Positions 50,055-59,949 of a stretch of 64,000 nt of DNA are shown one piece after another. Each line of letters begins with the position of its first letter. Position 1 is the first letter of the stretch. A model generated the notes under the pieces. That model did no database searches, was not told where the DNA came from, and saw nothing but the letters and a program-made list of their open reading frames with translations. A program made the translations under genes and the position numbers. The stretch covers positions 4,176,501 to 4,240,500 of the forward strand of contig NZ_LT629751.1 in the NCBI RefSeq assembly GCF_900104805.1, in the 5' to 3' direction. The DNA is from Pseudomonas oryzae. GTDB taxonomy: Bacteria; Pseudomonadota; Gammaproteobacteria; Pseudomonadales; Pseudomonadaceae.

Positions 50055-50944
50055 TCCGCGTCGCCGCCTGCCAGTACGCCATCGAGCTGCTGGAAGACTG
50101 GGAGGCCTATGCCGCCCACCTCACCGCGCTGTGCGCGGAGGCCGCCGCGCAGGACGCGCAGTTGCTGCTGCTGCCCGAGTACGCCGGGCTGGTGCTCTCC
50201 GGCCAGCTGCCGCCGCAGCAGCGCGGCGACCTGCACGCCTCGATCGCCGGCATCCAGCCGCTGCTGCCGCGCTGGCTGGAACTCTGTGCGGCGCTGGCTC
50301 GCAGCCTGAACGTTTACCTGCAGCCCGGCTCGCTGCCGGTGCGGGATGCCGACGGCCGCTATCGCAACCGCGCCTTCCTGTTCGGCCCCGAGGGCCTGCT
50401 CGGCCACCAGGACAAGCTGGTGATGACCCGCTTCGAGCGCGAGCTGTGGCAGATCGACGGCGGCGCGGGCCTCAGGGTGTTCGATACCGCGCTCGGTCGC
50501 CTGGGCATCCTGATCTGCTACGACAACGAGTTCCCGCTGCTGGCCCGCCGCCTGGCCGAGGCCGGCGCCGACCTGATCCTCGCGCCGAGCTGCACCGATA
50601 CCGAGGCGGGCTTCTTCCGCGTGCGCATCGGCGCCCAGGCGCGCGCGCTGGAGAACCAGATCGCCGTGCTGCAGGCGCCGACCGTGGGCCTGGCGCCCTG
50701 GTCGCCGGCGCTCGACGAGAACATCGGCCGCGCCGCGCTCTATGTGCCCTCGGACTACGGTCTGCCGGCCAGCGGGGTGGTCGCCGAGAGCGCCGAGCTG
50801 TGCCCGGCGCGCAGCCAGTGGCTGGTCGCCGATCTCGATCTCGAGCAGGTGCGTCGGGTGCGCGGCGCGGGCCAGGTGTTCATCCGCCGCGACTGGCCGG
50901 AGCAGTTCGAGCCGGCGCGGGTGTTCCTCAGCACGCCTGAGTGA
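50051..50944 (+). CDS. Carbon-nitrogen hydrolase (nitrilase superfamily)
   Basis: A 297-aa nitrilase-superfamily amidohydrolase. The catalytic triad is readable: Glu in LLLPEYAGL, Lys in GHQDKLVMTRFE and Cys in GILICYDNEFP. Members hydrolyse amides or nitriles, or make N-acyl bonds in reverse. The exact subfamily is uncertain. It is translationally coupled to the GNAT gene, and its last 17 bp overlap the convergent thioesterase gene. Confidence 0.92.
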   Translation: MIRVAACQYAIELLEDWEAYAAHLTALCAEAAAQDAQLLLLPEYAGLVLSGQLPPQQRGDLHASIAGIQPLLPRWLELCAALARSLNVYLQPGSLPVRDADGRYRNRAFLFGPEGLLGHQDKLVMTRFERELWQIDGGAGLRVFDTALGRLGILICYDNEFPLLARRLAEAGADLILAPSCTDTEAGFFRVRIGAQARALENQIAVLQAPTVGLAPWSPALDENIGRAALYVPSDYGLPASGVVAESAELCPARSQWLVADLDLEQVRRVRGAGQVFIRRDWPEQFEPARVFLSTPE

Positions 50945-51374
50945 CGCCGGGGAAGCGCGCGCGGAAGCTCTCCGGCATCGGCGTCACCCGGCTGGCGCGG
51001 TAGTCGAAGAACACGAAGCCGTTCTTCGCCAGGGCGATCAGCGCGCCGTCGTCCGGGCGGCTGACGCGGAAGGTGATGTCGCCGCCGTACTTGTTGAAGT
51101 CCATCACGCCGACCTCGAACAGCAGCTCGTCGCGGGCGAAGGCCTCGGCCTTGTACAGGGTGGCGAGGTCGGTGACCACGATGCCCAGGCCGTCCTCGTC
51201 GCCGGCGTCGTCGATGCCCTCGGCGAACAGGAAGCGCGAGCGCGCCTCGGACAGCATCGACACCAGCGCGTCGTTGCCCAGGTGCTGGCCGGCGTTGATG
51301 TCGGTGCTGCGCACGGTCATGCGCGTGGAGAAGCGGAAACCGTCTTCGGGAAGGTCGAGCTGCAGGCGGGCCAT
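50928..51374 (-). CDS. Acyl-CoA thioesterase, 4HBT hotdog family
   Basis: A 148-aa hotdog-fold protein: FSTRMTVRSTDINAGQHLGNDALVSMLSEARSRFLF carries the family Asp near the start (DINAGQHLGN), followed by EAFARDELLFEVGVMDFNKYGGDITFRV and IALAKNGFVFFDYR. It is a probable acyl-CoA thioesterase of YbgC/FcbC type; the natural acyl chain is unknown. It ends inside the nitrilase gene (17-bp overlap, convergent). Confidence 0.85.
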   Translation of the reverse strand: MARLQLDLPEDGFRFSTRMTVRSTDINAGQHLGNDALVSMLSEARSRFLFAEGIDDAGDEDGLGIVVTDLATLYKAEAFARDELLFEVGVMDFNKYGGDITFRVSRPDDGALIALAKNGFVFFDYRASRVTPMPESFRARFPGVTQAC

Positions 51375-51455
51375 GGGCGATCCTTGGTCATGGAGGGGGA
51401 TGCCACGAGTCTAAGCCGCCCGCGGGCTGTCCGGTAGGAGCCGGCAGGCTGGCTG

Positions 51456-52088
51456 CTACGGCGCCGGCTGCGGCACCCGCCACAGGTACCAGGCGGCCAC
51501 CGTGCGCCACGGGCTGTAGGCCTGCCCGATGCGCGCCAGCTCGCGCGGCGTCGGCAGCTTCTCCAGGCGCTTGAGGCGACGATAGCCGTTGCGCACGCCG
51601 AAGTCGTCCACCGGCAGCACGTCGCGGCGTTCGAGGGTGAAGATCAGCAGCATCTCCACCGTCCAGCGGCCGATGCCGCGCAGGGTCACCAGCCGCTCGA
51701 TCAGCGCCGCGTCGTCCAGCCTTGCGGCCTCCGCGCCGCTTGGCACCAGGCCGCTCAGCGCGCCCTCGGCGATGCCGCGCAGGGTCTCCACCTTGCGCGC
51801 CGACAGGCCGGTGCCGCGCAGGGCGTCGAAGTCGGTGGCCAGCAGTTGCTCTGGGGCGGGGAAGGGCGTGTCGGGATACAGGGCGAGCATCCGCGCGAGG
51901 ATGCTCTCGGCAGCGCGCGCGTGCAGTTGCTGGTGGGCCACCGCGCGCACCAGCGCCTCGAAGGGCTCGCGCGCCGCCTGGCACTCCAGGGTGCAGGGGC
52001 CGACCTGCTCGACCAGGCGCGCCCAGTCGGCGTCGAGCGCCGCGAGAAAGACGCTGGCGGCGCGGTAGTCGCGGATCTGACTGGGCAT
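51456..52088 (-). CDS. DNA-3-methyladenine glycosylase II (HhH-GPD)
   Basis: A 210-aa AlkA-like glycosylase without the N-terminal domain of E. coli AlkA. The helix-hairpin-helix LVTLRGIGRWTVEMLL is followed by the catalytic Asp region DVLPVDDFGVRNGYRRL; AVAHQQLHARAAESILARM and TGLSARKVETLRGIA are also typical. It removes alkylated purines from DNA as the first step of base excision repair. It is divergent from ada, forming an alkylation-repair pair. Confidence 0.9.
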   Translation of the reverse strand: MPSQIRDYRAASVFLAALDADWARLVEQVGPCTLECQAAREPFEALVRAVAHQQLHARAAESILARMLALYPDTPFPAPEQLLATDFDALRGTGLSARKVETLRGIAEGALSGLVPSGAEAARLDDAALIERLVTLRGIGRWTVEMLLIFTLERRDVLPVDDFGVRNGYRRLKRLEKLPTPRELARIGQAYSPWRTVAAWYLWRVPQPAP

Positions 52089-52326
52089 GGTGGCGGTCCT
52101 CGGCGCGGGCGATCCGGCCAGTCTGCCGCCGGCCAGCGTGCCGCGTCACCCCGTTTCTTGCGTGTGGCCGCAGAGCGTTTGCCCGCAGGGGGCAGCGCAC
52201 AGCCGCGCGTGCCCAGCGCGACAATGGCACCGCCGATGCGGACGGATTCGAGCGCAAGCCGCGGAGTGCGTCGCCGCGCCGGCGCGGGTACAGTCATCCG
52301 CGAACAGCGTTGTCCGGGAGCTTTCG

Positions 52327-53412
<1,086 letters not shown>

Positions 53413-53413
53413 G

Positions 53414-54421
53414 TCAGGCGCGCGGTGCCGCCACGCTGCGTCGCCAGGTCGCCGGCGGCACGCCGACCAGGCGCCGGAAGGCGCGCGAGAAGGCGGCTTC
53501 CGACTCGTAGCCGACCTCCTGGGCGATGGCGGCGACGGTGTGGTTGCTCTCGCGCAGCAGGCGCGAGGCGAGCTGGATGCGCCACTGCGCGAGGTAGTGC
53601 ATCGGCGGCTGGGCGAGGAACTGCAGGAAGCGCTCGTGCAGCGCCGAGCGCGACAGGCCGACCTCGCGGCTGAGTTCGTCCATGCTCCACGCCCGCTGCG
53701 GCGCCTCGTGCAGCAGGGCCAGGGCGCGGCCGACGTGGCGGTCGCGCAGGCCGGCCAGCCAGCCGGTGGCGTCCGCCGGCAGGTCGTCGAGGTAGCGCCG
53801 CGCGGTGTCGACGAACATCATCTCGGCCAGCCGCTCCAGCACCGCCTCGGCGCCGGGGCGGCGCTCGCTGGACTCCACGGCGGCCTGCTCGATGACCCGC
53901 GCGACCCAGCCGCCGGCGCGCGCGGCCGGCAGGTGCAGCAGGCGCGGCAGGGCGGCGATCAGCGGGTTGAAGGGGCGCAGGTCGCAGCCGAGGAAGCCGC
54001 ACACCAGCACGGTGTCGGCCTCGGCCACCGGCAGGCTGGCGCCCGGCTCGCGCACGCCGCTGTGGAAGGCGACCGGCATGGGCTTGGGCTGGTGGCGGGT
54101 GGCGAACACCCACTCGACGCCGATGCGCTGCGGCGCCAGCCCCGGCGCGCTGGACAGCACGTGGGCGTCGCCGTGCGGGAACATCACGATGTCGCCGCAC
54201 TCCAGGCGCACCGGCGGCTCGCCGCCGAGCGCCGCCCAGCCGCTGCCGCGGGCGACCATGTGGAACTCGATGACGTGCTCGGCGCCGGGCAGCACCGCCG
54301 CGGCGATCTCCCGCGCCGGCGGCGCCTCGGCGGCCCAGTCCGCCCAGTTGCTCACGTAGTAGAACACCGCGCCGCGCAGGCGCACGGCGCGCAGCAGGTC
54401 CGACAGCGTGTCTCGACTCAT
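53414..54421 (-). CDS. AraC family regulator with cupin_6 sensor
   Basis: A 335-aa regulator. The N-terminal cupin_6 region shows RAVRLRGAVFYYVSNWADWA, EFHMVARGSGWAAL, ECGDIVMFPHGDAHVL; the C-terminal double HTH shows WSMDELSREVGLSRSALHERFLQFLAQPPMHYLAQWRIQLA and VAAIAQEVGYESEAAFSRAFRRLVGVPPATWR. It is divergent from the methyltransferase gene at 54603 across 181 bp, its likely target. The start at 54421 (MSRDTLSDLL) fits the family. It converges on ada with a 1-bp gap. Confidence 0.92.
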   Translation of the reverse strand: MSRDTLSDLLRAVRLRGAVFYYVSNWADWAAEAPPAREIAAAVLPGAEHVIEFHMVARGSGWAALGGEPPVRLECGDIVMFPHGDAHVLSSAPGLAPQRIGVEWVFATRHQPKPMPVAFHSGVREPGASLPVAEADTVLVCGFLGCDLRPFNPLIAALPRLLHLPAARAGGWVARVIEQAAVESSERRPGAEAVLERLAEMMFVDTARRYLDDLPADATGWLAGLRDRHVGRALALLHEAPQRAWSMDELSREVGLSRSALHERFLQFLAQPPMHYLAQWRIQLASRLLRESNHTVAAIAQEVGYESEAAFSRAFRRLVGVPPATWRRSVAAPRA

Positions 54422-54561
54422 GGCCTGGCTCCGTACCGGCGCTGCCGGCGGCAGGGGGCTGAGTCCATTCAGGGGCGGTTCGCGCGATGGCGGACGCGCG
54501 GGCAAGTTTCCCGGACTTCCAGTGAAGCACCGATTGCCCGGCGGCGGAACAATGGACTCGT

Positions 54562-54579
54562 CGGGATGCCGTCATCCCG
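54562..54579. promoter_or_regulatory. Small palindrome before the methyltransferase gene
   Basis: CGGGATG-CCGT-CATCCCG lies 24 bp upstream of the methyltransferase ATG. It could be an operator for the divergent AraC-type regulator or an RNA hairpin near the ribosome site. Confidence 0.35.
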
Positions 54580-54602
54580 CCCGTCCACCGAGGAGACCGT
54601 TC

Positions 54603-55457
54603 ATGAACGCACCCGCCCAGCACTGCCCGGCCACCGCCGCCAGCACCACGCCGCAACCCGACCTCGCCGCGATCAAGGCGCGCCAGCAGGCCACCTGGGC
54701 CAGCGGCGACTTCGCGGTGATCGGCACCACCCTGCAGATCGTCGGCGAGTCGCTGGCCGAGGCCGTCGACCTGCGCGCCGGCGAGCGCGTGCTCGACGTC
54801 GCCGCCGGCAACGGCAACGCCACCCTGGCCGCCGCGCGGCGCTTCGCCACGGTGACCTCCACCGACTACGTGGCGCACCTGCTCGACAAGGGCGCCGCGC
54901 GCGCCCAGGCCGAGGGCCTGGCGGTCGAGTTCCGGGTCGCCGACGCCGAGAACCTGCCGTTCGCCGCCGCCAGCTTCGACGTCGCGCTGTCCACCTTCGG
55001 CGTGATGTTCACCGCCGACCAGCCGCGCGCCGCCGCCGAGCTGCTGCGCGTGGTGCGCCCCGGCGGGCGCATCGGCCTGGCCAACTGGACGCCGGAGGGC
55101 TTCATCGGCGAGCTGTTCCGGTTGATCGGCGCCCATGTGCCGCCGCCGGCCGGCCTGCGCTCGCCGCTGCGCTGGGGTGACGAGGCCGGGCTGGTCGAAC
55201 TGTTCGGCCCGCAGGCCGCCGACATCCGCTGCACGCGCCAGTCGTTCAACTTCCGCTACCGCTCGGCGGCGCACTGGATCGACATCTTCCGCCGCTACTA
55301 CGGCCCCACCCACAAGGCCTTCGCCGCCCTCGACGCAGCCGGCCAGGAGGCGCTGCACGCCGACCTCAAGCGCCTGCTGGAGACGCGCAACATCGGCGGA
55401 GCGGATGCGCTGGTGGTGCCGGGGGAATACCTGGAGGTGGTGATCGTCCGGCGCTAG
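54603..55457 (+). CDS. Class I SAM-dependent methyltransferase
   Basis: A 284-aa methyltransferase of the UbiE/Methyltransf_11 type. Motif I is VLDVAAGNGNATLAAAR, followed by TSTDYVAHLLDKGAARA, VADAENLPFAAASFDVALSTFGVMF and LRVVRPGGRIGLANW. The substrate is unknown; there are no biosynthetic neighbours. GAGGAG precedes the ATG. The divergent AraC/cupin regulator probably controls it. Its 3' end overlaps the convergent DUF2703 gene by 4 bp. Confidence 0.9.
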   Translation: MNAPAQHCPATAASTTPQPDLAAIKARQQATWASGDFAVIGTTLQIVGESLAEAVDLRAGERVLDVAAGNGNATLAAARRFATVTSTDYVAHLLDKGAARAQAEGLAVEFRVADAENLPFAAASFDVALSTFGVMFTADQPRAAAELLRVVRPGGRIGLANWTPEGFIGELFRLIGAHVPPPAGLRSPLRWGDEAGLVELFGPQAADIRCTRQSFNFRYRSAAHWIDIFRRYYGPTHKAFAALDAAGQEALHADLKRLLETRNIGGADALVVPGEYLEVVIVRR

Positions 55458-55879
55458 CCGGCGGCGGGTGCGGGTGGCGCGCCTGGCTCGCGGGCCAGCA
55501 AGTCGGCCGCCGCCCGCAGGCCGGCGCGGACCAGCAGCTCCTCGGGCACGCTGTCGAAGCTCGTCGCGCCGATCTCCAGGGTGCGGCATGCGGCCGGGCC
55601 GCACTGGGCGCAGCACGGGCTGCTGCCGGCGCGGGCGTCGAGCCAGTGCTCCAGCGGCTGGCCGGCGATCCAGATGCGGTTGGATTCGGCCGGCGCGGCG
55701 GCGAAGCGGGTGGCGTCCAGTTCGCTGATCTCCAGGCGCGGCTGGATGCCCTGCGGGCGCAGGGCGGCGTCGAGGCGGGCGACGGCGTGTTGCAGGGCGT
55801 CGCGGGTTGCCTGGCAGCGTGGGCAGGTGGCGCCGTCGGCGTCGACCAGGCGCTGCCAGCGGATGATCAGGATGGGCAT
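55454..55879 (-). CDS. DUF2703 family protein
   Basis: A 141-aa cytosolic protein. IIRWQRLVDADGATCPRCQATRDAL, with its CPRC pair, is the DUF2703 signature. A second cysteine cluster follows in SSPCCAQCGPAACRTL. The thioredoxin-like or metal-binding character is inferred from the cysteines; the function of the family is unknown. The start at 55879 (MPILIIRWQ) is preferred over an ATG 24 codons upstream that precedes a non-conserved leader. Confidence 0.75.
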   Translation of the reverse strand: MPILIIRWQRLVDADGATCPRCQATRDALQHAVARLDAALRPQGIQPRLEISELDATRFAAAPAESNRIWIAGQPLEHWLDARAGSSPCCAQCGPAACRTLEIGATSFDSVPEELLVRAGLRAAADLLAREPGAPPAPAAG

Positions 55880-55928
55880 GGCGAAACCCTCGGTGGAGTC
55901 TTCAGCCAAGCCTAGCCTGTCGCGGGCG

Positions 55929-56246
55929 TCACCAGCGCCGGCGGTGGTCACGGTCGCGATAGTAGTAGTCGCGGTGGTAGCGCTTGTGCGGATGGTAGCG
56001 GTGATGATGGTGATGGCGCGGCGGGTAGTAGTAGATCGGCGCCGGGTAGTAATGATGATGGGGGACCGGGTAGTAGTAGGGCGGGTAGTAGCGCGGCGCG
56101 CCGAACTGGATGCTCAGCGGCGGCGAGTGGATCTCGACGTTGGGGACGCCGATGATGACCCGCGTGTCGTCTGCCGCGGCCGGCGCCGGGTCGAACAGGG
56201 TCAAGCAGGCGAGCAGACCGGTGGCGAGGGAAAGGCGCGCAAGCAT
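55929..56246 (-). CDS. Small secreted His/Tyr-rich protein (paralogue)
   Basis: A 105-aa secreted peptide. The signal sequence (MLARLSLATGLLACLTLFD, cleavage after AAA near residue 25) is followed by VIIGVPNVEIHSPPLSIQFG and a long tail of His, Tyr, Pro and Arg ending DHRRRW. The same plan is found in the 95-aa protein at 36189. No domain is recognised. Such sequences could bind metals or associate with the envelope; this is inference. Confidence 0.7.
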   Translation of the reverse strand: MLARLSLATGLLACLTLFDPAPAAADDTRVIIGVPNVEIHSPPLSIQFGAPRYYPPYYYPVPHHHYYPAPIYYYPPRHHHHHRYHPHKRYHRDYYYRDRDHRRRW

Positions 56247-56408
56247 GGTCGTGACTCCTGTGTTGCCGGACAGGTCCGGTCACAGGATTTGACCGCCGCA
56301 CAGGGGGGAAGTCGCACCGTGCCGATGGATGGCGCGGGGCCAGGCGACGGACGGAACGGGGGGCGTCCGCCGCGCCGAGCCGTCCGCGCGCAGGGGCGGT
56401 TCAGGCGC

Positions 56409-56789
56409 TCAGTGCTCAGCCTGCCAGGCGTCGATCACTTCCTGGGCGGCGCGGAAGGCGTCGATGGCCGCCGGCACGCCGGCGTACACCGCGCAGTGCA
56501 GCAGCGCCTCGCGGATCTCCTCGACCGTGCAGCCGTTGTTCAGCGCGCCGCGCACGTGGCCCTTGAGTTCCTGCGGGCACTTCAGCGCGGTGAGCGCGGC
56601 GAGGGTGATCAGGCTGCGGGTCTTGCGCGGCAGGCCCTCACGGGTCCACACCCCGCCCCAGGCGTGGGCGTTGACGAACTCCTGCAGCGGAGCGGTGAAG
56701 TCGGTGGCGTTGCCCATGGCGCGGTCGACGAAGGCGTCGCCCATCACCTCGCGGCGCACCTGGAGGCCCTGGTCGTGGCTGTCGGTCAT
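56409..56789 (-). CDS. Carboxymuconolactone decarboxylase family protein
   Basis: A 126-aa helical protein of the CMD/AhpD-like family, closest in pattern to 4-carboxymuconolactone decarboxylase (PcaC): RREVMGDAFVDRAMGNATDFTAPLQEFVNAHAWGGVW, RKTRSLITLAALTAL, ELKGHVRGALNNGCTVEEIREALLH and VYAGVPAAIDAF. No other pca genes lie nearby, so decarboxylation in the protocatechuate pathway is not certain. It follows a MerR-type gene by 60 bp on the same strand. Confidence 0.85.
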   Translation of the reverse strand: MTDSHDQGLQVRREVMGDAFVDRAMGNATDFTAPLQEFVNAHAWGGVWTREGLPRKTRSLITLAALTALKCPQELKGHVRGALNNGCTVEEIREALLHCAVYAGVPAAIDAFRAAQEVIDAWQAEH

Positions 56790-56849
56790 CGGGAAGTCCT
56801 GCGGATTGGCGGGGAAGGGGCGCCGGCGCGGCTGGCCGGTGCCGGTGGA

Positions 56850-57251
56850 TCACTTGGTCTCGGCGAGCTTGCCGGTGGTTTCCTCGAGGGCGGCGCGGCA
56901 GCGCTCCTCGGCGGTGTCCAACTCCAGCTGCATCTGGCGGATGTCGAGGATCTGCTGCTCGAGCTGGCGGCGGCGCTCGGCGATCAGCTCGAGCATGCTG
57001 TTGAGCTGCTTCTTGTTGCCGGCCTGCGGGTCGTACAGCTCGATCAGCGTCTTGCACTCGGCCAGCGAGAAGCCCAGGCGCTTGCCGCGCAGGATCAGCT
57101 TGAGGGTCACCCGGTCCCTGGGGCTGTAGATGCGCTCCTGGCCGCGGCGCTGCGGCGAGAGCATGCCCTGCTCCTCGTAGAAGCGGATGGTGCGGGTGGT
57201 CACGTCCAGTTCCTGGGCGAGGTCGGAAATGCTGTAGGTCTGCTTCGCCAT
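56850..57251 (-). CDS. MerR family transcriptional regulator, LiuR-like
   Basis: A 133-aa regulator. The MerR HTH YSISDLAQELDVTTRTIRFYEEQGMLSPQRRGQERIYS is followed by RDRVTLKLILRGKRLGFSLAECKTLIELYD and a coiled-coil dimerisation helix. The second stretch is very like that of LiuR, regulator of the liu leucine/isovalerate genes. It sits between a CMD gene and the sco/liu block; in known genomes liuR is beside liuA, which lies outside this window. It may be a LiuR paralogue controlling the CMD gene or the sco genes. No effector-binding cysteines are seen, so it is not a metal sensor. Confidence 0.85.
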   Translation of the reverse strand: MAKQTYSISDLAQELDVTTRTIRFYEEQGMLSPQRRGQERIYSPRDRVTLKLILRGKRLGFSLAECKTLIELYDPQAGNKKQLNSMLELIAERRRQLEQQILDIRQMQLELDTAEERCRAALEETTGKLAETK

Positions 57252-57591
57252 GGCGGGGTCCAGAGTCTGCGGGGCGCGCCCCCGGCGCCGTGCCGGCGGC
57301 GGGGCTACGCTGTTCATCGGTGTTCGATGGACAAGGCTACACCTTGGCCATCGCCGCTGCACGGGGTCGCGAGGGCCCGCGGCGGGGCAGGGAAGACGAC
57401 GTCGTTCATCTTGTTGTTCTCTTCTGGCGTCGTGGCTGGAGGGGGTAGGGTGGGAAACTCGCGCAGCGATTGCCCACCGTCAGGGCGTGCGGTGGACAAG
57501 GCTGCACCGTTGTCCATCGCCCCGCGCGCCGGTGCGCACGGCGCCCCCTACGGACGAGCGGCTCCGGTAGGGTGCGCCATGCGCACCGCTG
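57252..57591. repeat. Repeat mosaic between merR-type gene and scoB
   Basis: A gene-free stretch of 340 bp built largely of palindromic elements: a decayed GGTGGACAA hairpin (57326-57352), a GTAGGGTGGG...TTGCCCACC element (57445-57477), a good GGTGGACAA hairpin (57491-57518), and an inverted pair of the 22-nt repeat (57531-57551 and 57566-57587) ending at the scoB stop. No credible gene was seen. Confidence 0.75.
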
Positions 57592-58221
57592 TCAGCGGCG
57601 GATCGGGCAGCCGGTGGCTTGCTGCAGCTCCTCGAAGCTCACCCCTTCGGCCAGTTCGACCAGCGTCAGGCCCTGCTCGGTGACATCCAGCACGGCCAGG
57701 TCGGTGATGATGCGGTCGACCACGCCGACACCGGTCAGCGGCAGGTCGCACTGCGGCAGGATCTTGTGCACGCCGCCCTTGGCGGTGTGCTCCATCAGCA
57801 CCACCACGCGGCGCACGCCGGCCACCAGGTCCATCGCCCCGCCCATGCCCTTGACCATCTTGCCGGGGATCATCCAGTTGGCCAGGTCGCCGTGCGCCGA
57901 CACCTGCATGGCGCCGAGGATCGACAGGTCGATATGGCCGCCGCGGATCATCGCGAAGCTGGCCGCGCTGTCGAAGAAGCAGCTGCCGGGCAGGGTGGTG
58001 ATGGTCTGCTTGCCGGCGTTGATCAGGTCCGGGTCGACCTGCTCCTCGGTGGGGAACGGGCCGATGCCGAGCAGGCCGTTCTCGCTCTGCAGCCAGACGT
58101 CCATGCCTTCGGGGATGTAGTTGGCCACCAGGGTCGGCAGGCCGATGCCGAGGTTGACGTAGAAGCCGTCCTGCAGCTCGGCGGCGGCGCGCTGCGCCAT
58201 CTGTTCGCGGGTCCAGGCCAT
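57592..58221 (-). CDS. scoB: 3-oxoacid CoA-transferase subunit B
   Basis: A 209-aa beta subunit of succinyl-CoA:3-ketoacid CoA-transferase. The catalytic Glu is E47 in [10 protein letters not shown]; the opening [43 protein letters not shown] and [14 protein letters not shown] are conserved. With ScoA it transfers CoA from succinyl-CoA to acetoacetate, the end product of leucine breakdown by LiuE. It starts 2 bp after the scoA stop. Confidence 0.96.
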   Translation of the reverse strand: MAWTREQMAQRAAAELQDGFYVNLGIGLPTLVANYIPEGMDVWLQSENGLLGIGPFPTEEQVDPDLINAGKQTITTLPGSCFFDSAASFAMIRGGHIDLSILGAMQVSAHGDLANWMIPGKMVKGMGGAMDLVAGVRRVVVLMEHTAKGGVHKILPQCDLPLTGVGVVDRIITDLAVLDVTEQGLTLVELAEGVSFEELQQATGCPIRR

Positions 58222-58223
58222 GT

Positions 58224-58934
58224 TCAGTTCCCCCCTGCCGGTTTGGAAAGCGTGCGTTGTTCGATGCGTTTCTCGGGGTTGGCATTGACCACGATGCGCT
58301 GCACGTAGATGCCCGGCAGGTGGATCTGGTCGGCGTCCAGCGCGCCGGTCTCGACCAGCTCCTCGACCTCGACCACGCAGACCTTGCCGGCCATGGCGGC
58401 GAGCGGGTTGAAGTTGCGCGCGGTCTTGCGGAACAGCAGGTTGCCGGCCTTGTCGGCCTTCCACGCCTTGACCAGCGCCACGTCGGCGGTCAGCGAACGC
58501 TCCATCACGTACCACTCGCCGTCGAACTGGCGGGTCTCCTTGCCCTCGGCGACCAGGGTGCCGTAGCCAGTCTTGGTGAAGAACGCCGGGATGCCGGCGC
58601 CGCCGGCGCGCAGCTTCTCGGCCAGGGTGCCCTGCGGGGTGAACTCCAGCTCCAGCTCGCCGGCCAGGTACTGGCGCTCGAACTCCTTGTTCTCGCCGAC
58701 GTAGGAGGAAATCATCTTGCGGATCTGCCGGGTGGCGAGCAGTTGGCCGAGGCCGAAGCCGTCGACGCCGGCGTTGTTGCTGATCGCGGTGAGGTTGTTC
58801 TTGCCGCTGTCGCGCAGCGCGGCGATCAGTGCCTCGGGGATGCCGCACAGGCCGAAGCCGCCGACGGCGATGGTCATGCCGTCCTCCACCAGCCCGTCGA
58901 GGGCCGCCTGGGCGCTGGGGTAGAGCTTGTTCAT
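58224..58934 (-). CDS. scoA: 3-oxoacid CoA-transferase subunit A
   Basis: A 236-aa alpha subunit of the CoA-transferase. Conserved parts are [69 protein letters not shown] and [14 protein letters not shown]. It works with ScoB to activate acetoacetate. The start at 58934 is preferred because the longer frame runs into the palindromic repeat upstream. Placed right behind liuE, so acetoacetate from leucine can be activated at once. Confidence 0.95.
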   Translation of the reverse strand: MNKLYPSAQAALDGLVEDGMTIAVGGFGLCGIPEALIAALRDSGKNNLTAISNNAGVDGFGLGQLLATRQIRKMISSYVGENKEFERQYLAGELELEFTPQGTLAEKLRAGGAGIPAFFTKTGYGTLVAEGKETRQFDGEWYVMERSLTADVALVKAWKADKAGNLLFRKTARNFNPLAAMAGKVCVVEVEELVETGALDADQIHLPGIYVQRIVVNANPEKRIEQRTLSKPAGGN

Positions 58935-58975
58935 CGGGATGCCTCGCTGGTTGTTCTGGTTGGGCAATTGGTGTC

Positions 58976-59029
58976 GGTGCGCACGGCGCATCCTACGACC
59001 ACGCAAGCGTAGGGTGCGCCGTGCGCACC
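58976..59029. repeat. Inverted pair of the 22-nt repeat between liuE and scoA
   Basis: GGTGCGCACGGCGCATCCTA(CG) at 58976-58997 and the complementary CGTAGGGTGCGCCGTGCGCA(CC) at 59008-59029 differ by one mismatch and form a near-perfect 22-bp stem with a 10-nt loop. Same family as at 9456-9520. Confidence 0.8.
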
Positions 59030-59034
59030 ACGGC

Positions 59035-59949
59035 TCAGCAGCCGCGCCGCGCGCGTGCCACCCGCGAGCCGGTGGCGCGGCCGAGCACGGCGCAGATGCG
59101 CTCGCCGGCCTCGATCAGCGCATCGAGGTCGATGCCGGTGTGGATGCCCAGGCCGTTCAACAGATACAGCACGTCCTCGCTGGCCACGTTGCCGCTGGCG
59201 CCCTTGGCGTAGGGGCAGCCGCCCAACCCTGCCACCGAGCTGTCGAACACGTGGATGCCCTCCAAGAGGCTGGCGTAGATGTTCGCCAGCGCCTGGCCGT
59301 AGGTGTCGTGGAAGTGCCCGGCCAGCCTGTCGCGCGGGATGTCGCGGCCGACCACGTCGAACAGGGTGCGGGTGGCGCCGGCGGTGCCGGTGCCGATGGT
59401 GTCGCCCAGCGACACCTCGTAGCAGCCCATCTCGAACAGCTCGCGGGCCACCGCGGCGACCTGCTGCGGCGCCACTTCGCCCTCGTAGGGGCAGCCGAGC
59501 ACGCAGGACACGTAGCCGCGCACGCGCACGCCCTGCTCGCGGGCGGCGTCCATCACCGGCACGAAGCGCTGCAGGCTCTCGCTGATCGAGCAGTTGATGT
59601 TCTTCTGCGAGAACGCCTCGCTGGCGGCGGCGAATACCGCGACCTCCTTCACCCCGGCCAGCATGGCGGCCTCGAAGCCCTGCAGGTTGGGGGTCAGCGC
59701 GGCGTAGGTGACGCCGGGTTTCTGCTGGATCTGCGCGAACACCTCGGCGGAGCCGGCCATCTGCGGCACCCACTTGGGCGACACGAAGCTGCCGACCTCG
59801 ACGTATTCGACGCCGGCGGCGCTCAGGTCGTCGACCAGGCGCACCTTGTCGGCCACGCTGATCGGCTGTTTCTCGTTCTGCAGGCCGTCGCGCGGGCCGA
59901 CTTCGACCAGGCGGACGTGCTGGGGCAGTTCAATGGCGGTTGTCTTCAT
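59035..59949 (-). CDS. liuE: Hydroxymethylglutaryl-CoA lyase
   Basis: A 304-aa TIM-barrel enzyme that splits HMG-CoA into acetyl-CoA and acetoacetate, the final reaction of leucine/isovalerate catabolism. It shows [76 protein letters not shown] and the catalytic-Cys region [14 protein letters not shown]. The start at 59949 (MKTTAIELP) is supported by the N-terminal fit. It is separated from liuD by a 407-bp repeat-filled gap. Confidence 0.96.
   Translation of the reverse strand: MKTTAIELPQHVRLVEVGPRDGLQNEKQPISVADKVRLVDDLSAAGVEYVEVGSFVSPKWVPQMAGSAEVFAQIQQKPGVTYAALTPNLQGFEAAMLAGVKEVAVFAAASEAFSQKNINCSISESLQRFVPVMDAAREQGVRVRGYVSCVLGCPYEGEVAPQQVAAVARELFEMGCYEVSLGDTIGTGTAGATRTLFDVVGRDIPRDRLAGHFHDTYGQALANIYASLLEGIHVFDSSVAGLGGCPYAKGASGNVASEDVLYLLNGLGIHTGIDLDALIEAGERICAVLGRATGSRVARARRGC

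Noticed and set aside
56409..56789. Naming the CMD-family gene pcaC
   Set aside because: Pattern fits, but no other protocatechuate-pathway genes are nearby and the family is functionally broad.
56850..57251. Naming the MerR-type gene liuR
   Set aside because: Sequence is LiuR-like, but liuR normally adjoins liuA, which lies beyond the right edge; this gene is next to a CMD gene and may be a paralogue.
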